The position numbers and the translations under genes were made by a program. Source: Candidatus Hydrogenedentota bacterium (GTDB lineage: Bacteria > Hydrogenedentota > Hydrogenedentia > Hydrogenedentiales > CAITNO01). Taken from it: a stretch of DNA of 15,555 nt. The notes under the pieces are model-generated. The model worked only from the letters and a program-made list of their open reading frames with translations, searched no databases and was not told the origin of the DNA. Each line of letters opens with the position of its first letter. The stretch's first letter is position 1. This document shows positions 1 to 5,352 of this stretch, piece by piece. The stretch is from positions 1-15,555 of the forward strand of contig CAIXUF010001448.1 of assembly GCA_903922535.1 (NCBI GenBank). Reading direction: 5' to 3'.

Positions 1-121
1 CAAGCTTCCTCCGAGCAAGAGTAAGCTTCCTCCGGGCAAGAGTAAGCCTACTCCGGGTAAGAGTAAGCCTACTCCGGGTAAGAGTAAGCCTGCTCCGGAC
101 AAGAGTAAGTCTCCTCCGAGG
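1..121. repeat. 21-bp tandem repeat (minisatellite), about 5.7 copies
   Basis: A 21-bp unit of the form AAGAGTAAGCCTACTCCGGGT repeats head to tail from the left edge to about position 121, where it decays into GCAGCGTAACC. Adjacent copies differ at a few positions, and two central copies are nearly identical. Read on the plus strand in the frame starting at position 2, it gives a basic Lys-Ser-Lys-x-x-Pro-x heptapeptide repeat. That frame stays open from the edge to a stop at 335-337, overlapping uvrC. Most differences between copies change the amino acid in this frame, which argues against selection on that peptide. It is either a non-coding minisatellite or the tail of a gene beginning outside the window; I lean to the former. 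Confidence 0.8.
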
Positions 122-266
122 CAGCGTAACCACCTGGAGCGGTTGCGGAAGGTGGAGGGGCGCTGCCGCATCTTTCTCGCGTCCGTGTGCGGCACAAGAA
201 GAAATCGGCTGGAACCTCTTCTGCGTTGGGCGGGCCGTCTTTTCGGGGTGATTGCCGGTGTTCGTG

Positions 267-275
267 TGTTATCCT
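267..275 (+). promoter_or_regulatory. Possible extended -10 promoter for uvrC
   Basis: TGT-TATCCT at 267-275 fits an extended -10 element (TGn followed by a TATAAT-like hexamer with four of six matches). No convincing -35 box lies at the right distance. Transcription would begin at about 282, right at the ATG at 283, so the mRNA would be nearly leaderless. This agrees with the absence of a Shine-Dalgarno sequence before that ATG. It is a pattern match only. Confidence 0.25.
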
Positions 276-282
276 TTTTGCC

Positions 283-2196
283 ATGTCTGAGGAATTGGAA
301 CAGCCTGAAACCAGCGCGGCGGAATTGCCGCCGGTGAATCCGGCGGATGCGCCGACGCAGCCGGGGTGCTACCTCATGAAGGACGCCGCCGGGCACATTC
401 TCTACGTGGGCAAGGCGATTAATCTTCGCGCGCGCATCCGCAGCTATGTCAACGAATCGGACACGCGCACCAATGTGCGGTTCCTGATGCGGCGGGTGGC
501 GTCGATAGACTATCTTGTCGTCGCGACGGAGAAGGAGGCGCTGCTGCTGGAGAACAGCCTGATCAAGCAGCACAAGCCGCGCTACAATGTGCGGCTCAAG
601 GATGACAAGACCTATCTCAGCCTGCGCCTCGACCCGCGCGAGGATTTCCCGCGCATCACCATTGTGCGGCGCTTCCACCGCGACGGCGCGCGTTATTTTG
701 GCCCCTACCACGACGCCACGGCGGCGCGGAAAACGCTGCGCCAAATCCAGCGGCTGTTCCCGCTGCGCCTGTGCTCGGACAATGTGCTGCGCAACCGGAC
801 CCGCCCCTGCCTCTATTATCAGATGGGCCAGTGCCTCGCGCCGTGCGTGGGCATGGTGAACCGTCCGGCCTACCATGAAATCGTGGAGCAGGTGCTGCTG
901 GTTTTGGAGGGGCGCAGCGCGGAACTGGAGAACCGGCTGCTGGAGAAGATCCGCGCGCTCGCCGATGAACTGCGTTTTGAAGAGGCCGCCGCGCTGCGCG
1001 ACCGGCTGCGCGATCTGGGCCTCACGCTGGAGCGCCAGCGCACGGTTACCACCGGCTCCGTCGAGGACCGGGACGTGTTCGGCACGCACACCGAGGGCCG
1101 CTTTACGGAGCTTCAGGTGCTCTTCTACCGGGGCGGCAAACTGCTGGGCGGCCGGTCGTGGTCCTTTGACGCGCATGACATGCCGCTGGGCGAGGTGCTC
1201 GGGTCATTTCTGTTGCAATATTACGACACGGCGCCGACGGTGCCGCGCGAGGTGATTGTGCCGGCGGAGATAGACGAGGCGGAGGTGCTGGCGGCCCTGC
1301 TTTCGGAAAAGCGCAACGCCAAGGTGGAAATTCTCTTCCCGCAACGCGGCGAAAAACTGAAACTGGTGGAACTGGCCGCGCGCAATGCGGCGCGCAGTGC
1401 GGCGGAAAAGAAGATGGCCGACAAGGCCGCCACGGACACGCTGGAACTCATCCAGAAGACGCTGAAACTGCCGCGGCTGCCGGAACGCATTGAGTGCTTT
1501 GACGTGTCCACCACGCAGGGGAACCAAACCGTGGCGTCGATGGCGGTGTTTGAGCACGGCGCCGCCGCAAAGCAGCGCTACCGCAAGTACGCCATGCGCG
1601 ACGTCGAGGGCCAGGACGACTTCGCCTCGCTGCGCGAGGCGCTTATGCGCCGCTACACCCGCGCCATCGCGGAGAACGATTTGCCGGATCTGGTGCTCAT
1701 CGACGGGGGGCGTGGCCAGTTGGGCGTGGCCGACGCCGTGCTGCGGGACCTGGGCCTGGACGATCTGCCCCATGCGTCGATAGCCAAGTCAAAACTGGAG
1801 GAGGGCGACACGCGCTCGCCGGAGCGGTTCTTCCTGCCGGGCCGGGTCAACCCGGTCATCCCGCCGCAGAACGGCCCTGTCGTGCGCACGCTTGCGCGGT
1901 TGCGCGACGAGGCGCACCGTTTCGCCATCACCTTCCACCGCCAGAAACGCGGCAAGGCGGTGCTGTCCAGCGCGCTGCTGGGCGTGCCCGGGCTGGGCCC
2001 CAAACGGGCAAAAGCACTGCTTGGCGCGCTGGGCTCGGTGGCGCGCATCCGCGCCGCGACCCCGGCGGAGATTGCCGCGGTGCCGGGGTTCAGCGAGAAA
2101 CTTGCACGGGTCATAGCCGAACATTTACAACAGTCGAAGACTGTCGAAGCCCTAACCGCGGTTCCCGAGGGGGAACCTGGAGGTAAACTGCCATGA
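283..2196 (+). CDS. uvrC: UvrC, excinuclease ABC subunit C
   Basis: UvrC makes the 3' and 5' incisions beside DNA lesions in nucleotide excision repair, after UvrA/UvrB damage recognition. From the chosen ATG the protein has 637 residues, close to the usual length of about 600. The GIY-YIG nuclease domain lies at about 27-100 (G28-C29-Y30 and Y41-V42-G43). Four cysteines, C164, C176, C184 and C188, match the Fe-S ligands known in the family. A UVR (UvrB-interacting) helix pair is at about 218-252. The RNase H-like endonuclease half carries D407 (FDVS), D446, D474 (LIDGG) and H545, and a helix-hairpin-helix pair lies at about 562-615. The frame is open back to an ATG at 187, but those 32 extra residues do not look conserved. 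No clear Shine-Dalgarno precedes either start. The stop overlaps the next gene in ATGA. Confidence 0.97.
   Translation: MSEELEQPETSAAELPPVNPADAPTQPGCYLMKDAAGHILYVGKAINLRARIRSYVNESDTRTNVRFLMRRVASIDYLVVATEKEALLLENSLIKQHKPRYNVRLKDDKTYLSLRLDPREDFPRITIVRRFHRDGARYFGPYHDATAARKTLRQIQRLFPLRLCSDNVLRNRTRPCLYYQMGQCLAPCVGMVNRPAYHEIVEQVLLVLEGRSAELENRLLEKIRALADELRFEEAAALRDRLRDLGLTLERQRTVTTGSVEDRDVFGTHTEGRFTELQVLFYRGGKLLGGRSWSFDAHDMPLGEVLGSFLLQYYDTAPTVPREVIVPAEIDEAEVLAALLSEKRNAKVEILFPQRGEKLKLVELAARNAARSAAEKKMADKAATDTLELIQKTLKLPRLPERIECFDVSTTQGNQTVASMAVFEHGAAAKQRYRKYAMRDVEGQDDFASLREALMRRYTRAIAENDLPDLVLIDGGRGQLGVADAVLRDLGLDDLPHASIAKSKLEEGDTRSPERFFLPGRVNPVIPPQNGPVVRTLARLRDEAHRFAITFHRQKRGKAVLSSALLGVPGLGPKRAKALLGALGSVARIRAATPAEIAAVPGFSEKLARVIAEHLQQSKTVEALTAVPEGEPGGKLP
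2161..2176 (+). other. Small hairpin at the uvrC 3' end
   Basis: GTTCCC and GGGAAC form a 6-bp stem around a 4-base loop inside the last codons of uvrC. It lies immediately before the GGAGGT ribosome-binding site at 2179-2184 for the next gene. It could modulate the translational coupling at the ATGA junction, or it may be chance. No T-run follows, so it is not a terminator. Confidence 0.3.
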
Positions 2197-3614
2197 TCTA
2201 CCTTGGATGGTTGGCGTTTTTGGCTCTCGTCATCGCCGCTGTCGCCATTGCATGGTCACGGACCCTCGCGGCGCTCTTTCCGGAAAAAATCCGCACGCTG
2301 GAGGTGGCCTATGTCACGACGCCCGACCTCTGGAAGCTGCGCCTTTGCCGCTACCGAAAGGAGAAATCCACGGGGGAACCGGTGCTGCTGGTGCACGGGC
2401 TGAACGCGAACCAGAACAATTTCACGAGCCCCGCCGACGCGTGCATGGCGGACTACCTGTCCGAACGGGGCTACGACTGCTGGACCGTTGATCTGCGCGG
2501 CACGCGCAGTTCGCGGGCGCCCTTTGCGCAGGGAAGCAACACCGTCATGTTCGAGGATTTCGTGTGGCGTGACCTGCCCGCCACGATCGACTACATCCAA
2601 AAGGCCACCGGCCGCGCCAAGATCCACTATGTCGGGCATTCGCTGGGCGGCCTGCTGCTGTACGCCTATGTGCAGGCGCACGGGGCGGAGAAAATCGCCT
2701 CCGGCACGACGCTCGGCGCGCCGACCCGGTTCTCGGATGTGATGCCCGCACTGCCGAAGTTCCTGGTGAAGATGGTGCTGCGCTTCCCCTGGCTCGCGGG
2801 GGAGATGCTGCGCTGCGCGCTGCCCCTGGCCAAACTGGCCGGCAAGGGAGTCAGCGCCTTCCCGATAAACCCGTCCAACATAGCCCCCGGCATGGGGGTG
2901 GCCGATTTCTACCCCATCCTGGCCGACCCCGCGCCGCTGGTGCACGCCCAGGTGTTCGGATGGGCCGAGCGCGGCGAGATCTTGCTGCGCCAGGATTCGC
3001 TCAATCTCACGCGGGGCTACGCGTCGATGAAGTTCCCGCTGCTGGCGATTTATGCCCCGGATGATCCCTTTGTGCTGCTGGACACGGGAAAGGCCTTCTT
3101 TGCGGACATCCAGCACAGCGACAAGAAGATGATTGTCTGCTCCCGTGAAAACGGTTGCGGTGAGGACTACAACCACTGCGACCTGGCCTTCGGCCGCGAG
3201 GGCGCGCGCGAGGTGTTTGAGCCGATGATGCAGTGGATGAAGGCGCATCCCTGCCCCGCGGCCGTGAAGCCCGCGGCAAAACACGCGGCCGTTAAAGCGG
3301 CCGCCGTGACGGGGAAGGCCGTTGCCGCCAAGGTGCCGGCGACTGCAAAGAGGGATGTCACCGCCAAATCCGCACCCCCGGCGCAAGAGGCCGTTGCCGA
3401 CAGGGAACCTGAAGTCGTCAGGGAGTCCGTTGCGGTGAAGTCCGCGGCGGCAAGGGCCGGCATGGCACTGACAAACGGGGTGCCGGCAAAGGCCCCCGCA
3501 CCCGCAAAGGCGGCAGTCGTGAAGAAGGCGGCAGCCGCCAAAGCAACGGCGGCGGCAAAGGCCAAGTCTGCGCCGCGCAAAGCGGCGGCAAAAGGCGCGG
3601 ACACAAAGAAATAG
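2193..3614 (+). CDS. Membrane-anchored alpha/beta hydrolase with Lys/Ala-rich tail
   Basis: This 473-residue protein starts with a hydrophobic anchor (about 4-24), followed by an alpha/beta-hydrolase fold. The oxyanion-hole motif HGL is at 68-70, preceded by LLV. The nucleophile elbow is GHSLGG with S150. The probable acid is D290 or D291 (APDDP) and the probable base is H328 (YNHCDL). The layout resembles lipase/esterase and PHA-synthase-like hydrolases, but the substrate cannot be read from the sequence. From about 355 to the end the protein becomes a low-complexity tail of Ala, Lys, Pro and Val (AAVKAAA, KAAAAKATAAAKAK), like bacterial histone-H1-type or phasin-type tails. The start ATG lies inside the uvrC stop (ATGA overlap) with GGAGGT at 2179-2184, so the gene is probably translationally coupled to uvrC. 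The tail has the same high GC as the body and no frameshift is visible. Confidence 0.85.
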   Translation: MIYLGWLAFLALVIAAVAIAWSRTLAALFPEKIRTLEVAYVTTPDLWKLRLCRYRKEKSTGEPVLLVHGLNANQNNFTSPADACMADYLSERGYDCWTVDLRGTRSSRAPFAQGSNTVMFEDFVWRDLPATIDYIQKATGRAKIHYVGHSLGGLLLYAYVQAHGAEKIASGTTLGAPTRFSDVMPALPKFLVKMVLRFPWLAGEMLRCALPLAKLAGKGVSAFPINPSNIAPGMGVADFYPILADPAPLVHAQVFGWAERGEILLRQDSLNLTRGYASMKFPLLAIYAPDDPFVLLDTGKAFFADIQHSDKKMIVCSRENGCGEDYNHCDLAFGREGAREVFEPMMQWMKAHPCPAAVKPAAKHAAVKAAAVTGKAVAAKVPATAKRDVTAKSAPPAQEAVADREPEVVRESVAVKSAAARAGMALTNGVPAKAPAPAKAAVVKKAAAAKATAAAKAKSAPRKAAAKGADTKK

Positions 3615-3627
3615 TCCGTTTTGAACA

Positions 3628-3653
3628 GGGGACAGCCGGAAGCGGCCGTCCCC
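3628..3653 (+). terminator. Strong hairpin between hydrolase and deaminase genes
   Basis: GGGGAC-A-GCCG pairs with CGGC-C-GTCCCC around a GAAG loop, giving ten pairs with one A-C mismatch, 13 bases after the hydrolase stop. No T-run follows (the next bases are CATTCAGG), so rho-independent termination is uncertain. It may attenuate or process the transcript. Its sequence (GGGACAGCC…CCGTCCCCC) resembles the palindromic units at 4324-4383, so it may be a diverged member of the same repeat family. Confidence 0.45.
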
Positions 3654-3687
3654 CATTCAGGCATGAACAGAGCATGGAGGGTCACGC

Positions 3688-4170
3688 ATGGAAGAGGGTT
3701 ACCGCCGTCCGACATGGGACGAGTATTTCATGGAGGTGGCCAACGCCATCGCCAAGCGGGCCACCTGCAACCGGGGGCGCAGCGGCTGCGTCATCGCCCG
3801 CGACCGCACGCTGCTGGTGACCGGCTACGTCGGATCGCCCAAGGGCTTTCCGCACTGCGACGACGTGGGCCACCAGATGAAGAAAGTTGTCCACGAGGAC
3901 GGCTCCTCCACCGAGCACTGTGTGCGCACGGTACACGCCGAACAGAACGCCATTTGCCAGGCGGCCCGGCTGGGCGTCGGCATCGAGGGCGCCACGCTCT
4001 ACTGCCGGATGACGCCGTGCCGGGTCTGCGCCATGCTGATCATCAACTGCGGCATTTCGCGGGTGGTGTGCGAACGGCGCTACCACGCCGGGGCCGAGTC
4101 GGAGGAAATGTTCCGCGTGGCGGGCGTCGCGATCGAGTTCATGAACGAAGGGGTGCAGGCTTATGAATAG
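3688..4170 (+). CDS. Deoxycytidylate (dCMP) deaminase family protein
   Basis: dCMP deaminase is a cytosolic zinc enzyme that converts dCMP to dUMP, feeding thymidylate synthesis. The 160-residue product has the family's usual length. The N-terminal RPTWDEYFMEVA stretch (7-18) and the SPKGFPHCDDVGH segment (50-62) are characteristic of the dCMP deaminase branch rather than of cytidine or tRNA adenosine deaminases. The catalytic zinc site is H83-A-E85 with C111 and C114 (PCRVC). Extra Cys/His residues (C57, H62, H77, C78) may form the second zinc site known in some members. The ATG is supported by GGAGGG at 3676-3681 with a 6-base spacer. The PLD-like gene follows 24 bp after the stop, suggesting co-transcription. 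A comEB-type late-competence cytidine/dCMP deaminase is the same family. Confidence 0.93.
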   Translation: MEEGYRRPTWDEYFMEVANAIAKRATCNRGRSGCVIARDRTLLVTGYVGSPKGFPHCDDVGHQMKKVVHEDGSSTEHCVRTVHAEQNAICQAARLGVGIEGATLYCRMTPCRVCAMLIINCGISRVVCERRYHAGAESEEMFRVAGVAIEFMNEGVQAYE

Positions 4171-4194
4171 GCCCGCCCGGCGCACAGCGCGGCC

Positions 4195-5352
4195 ATGAAC
4201 GCGCCCTTCGCGCCGCCGCGCCGCGGCATCCGGAAACGGTTGCTGCTGGTTTCGGCGGCGCTGCTGGTTTCGTGGCTGGCTGCGCTGGCCGTTCTCGGCC
4301 GGCACGCGCTGGTCCCGTCCGCCAATGTGGGACAGCCGTCCCCCGCTGTCGCCGAAAATGTGGGACAGGCACCCCCGCCTGTCTTCCCCGGCCAAAGCCC
4401 AACAGGCGGGGAAGCCCGTGCCACGTCCCCCCCGATACGGGTCTATTTCGCGCCGCCGCAGCCGGGCGATCCCGATCCCATTGACCAGGCGCTGCTGCGG
4501 CTCATCAACTCGGCGCACAGCTCCATTGATTGCGCCTTCTATGAACTCGAACTGTCCGCCGCGGCCGATGCGCTGATTGCGCGGCACCAGGCCGGCGTGC
4601 GCGTGGGGATTGTGTCCGACAGCGACTACGGGGACCGGCCCGCCGTGCGCCGGTGCATTGCGGCGGGCATCCCGGTGGTGTTCGATGAAAGGCCCGCCTT
4701 CATGCATGACAAGTTCTGCGTGGTGGACGGGCGCTTCGTGTGGACCGGTTCGACCAACATTACCGAGAACTGCATGTACAAGAACAACAACAATTCCGTG
4801 CTGATAGAATCGGCGGACCTGGCCAGGGACTTCGCCGCCGAATTTGGCGAAATGTTTGACGCGCATCAATTCGGGCCCGATTCTCCCAAGAACACGCCCT
4901 TTCCCGAAGTCACGCTTTCAGACGGCACGCATATTGAATGCTATTTCGCGCCGGAGGACAACGCCGGAGACGCCTTGACGCACTTCGCCGAATCGGCACA
5001 CGAGCGCATTGATTTTGCCGCCTTCTCCTTCACGTCCAAAGATCTTGCCGAGGCGATGGACGCGCGGATGCAGGCAGGCGTGCGGGTGCGTGGCGTGTTT
5101 GAGAAGCGCGGCGCGAATTCGGCAGCCTCCAGGTACAAATGGCTGGGCGAACACGGCGCGGCCGTGCAGACAGACACCAACCCCGCCAATCTGCACGACA
5201 AGTTCCTGGTGGTGGACGGCGCCGCCGTCGCCACGGGCAGCTTCAATTTCAGCCGCAACGCCGACGAGCACAACGACGAGAACCTGCTCATCATCCACAA
5301 CCCGGCACTGGCCCGGCGCTACGTCGAAGAGGTGGACCGCCTCATGAACTGA
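4195..5352 (+). CDS. Membrane-anchored phospholipase D-like protein (two HKD motifs)
   Basis: This 385-residue protein of the PLD superfamily hydrolyses or transfers phosphodiester bonds; members include cardiolipin synthases and PLD-type nucleases. It has a basic start, then one hydrophobic helix (about 15-36), so it is probably exported or anchored with the catalytic part outside the cytoplasm. HKD motif 1 is H171-x-K173 with D178 (HDKFCVVD), and motif 2 is H334-x-K336 with D341 (HDKFLVVD). Each is followed by the usual TGSTN or TGSFN sequence. Residues 44-80, between anchor and first domain, are rich in Pro, Gly and Val and are encoded by a palindromic repeat array (see the repeat feature). 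The single hydrophobic helix and external position fit a nuclease-like member better than a cardiolipin synthase, but the substrate is unknown. No clear Shine-Dalgarno precedes the ATG. The 3' end overlaps the convergent gene on the other strand by 34 bp. Confidence 0.88.
   Translation: MNAPFAPPRRGIRKRLLLVSAALLVSWLAALAVLGRHALVPSANVGQPSPAVAENVGQAPPPVFPGQSPTGGEARATSPPIRVYFAPPQPGDPDPIDQALLRLINSAHSSIDCAFYELELSAAADALIARHQAGVRVGIVSDSDYGDRPAVRRCIAAGIPVVFDERPAFMHDKFCVVDGRFVWTGSTNITENCMYKNNNNSVLIESADLARDFAAEFGEMFDAHQFGPDSPKNTPFPEVTLSDGTHIECYFAPEDNAGDALTHFAESAHERIDFAAFSFTSKDLAEAMDARMQAGVRVRGVFEKRGANSAASRYKWLGEHGAAVQTDTNPANLHDKFLVVDGAAVATGSFNFSRNADEHNDENLLIIHNPALARRYVEEVDRLMN
4324..4424. repeat. In-frame palindromic repeat array inside the PLD-like gene
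   Basis: Two 27-bp copies at 4324-4350 and 4357-4383, both starting AATGTGGGACAG and ending TGTC, repeat with a 33-bp (11-codon) period. Each is an inverted repeat: GACAGC/GCTGTC (4331-4336 with 4345-4350) and GACAGGC/GCCTGTC (4364-4370 with 4377-4383). The stems differ by a compensatory change (C·G in one, G·C in the other). A third stem, CTTCCCCG/CGGGGAAG, lies at 4383-4390 and 4407-4414. GTGCCAC at 4418-4424 is an imperfect inverted match to the GTGGGAC that opens the second unit. The array adds about 37 residues (NVGQPSP…, NVGQAPP…) in frame without a stop. It looks like a dispersed intergenic palindromic element that entered a tolerant linker. Confidence 0.75.

Noticed and set aside
1..121. 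CRISPR array
   Set aside because: The units are contiguous 21-bp copies without unique spacers, and no cas gene is present.
2256..3656. Long open frame on the minus strand opposite the hydrolase gene
   Set aside because: Its peptide is rich in Arg, Gly, His and Cys, as expected for an antisense frame of a GC-rich gene, and the plus strand carries all catalytic motifs of a known fold.
3682..4869. 395-residue minus-strand open frame across the deaminase and PLD genes
   Set aside because: It lies antisense to two genes with clear catalytic motifs, spans their intergenic gap and shows no recognisable domain.
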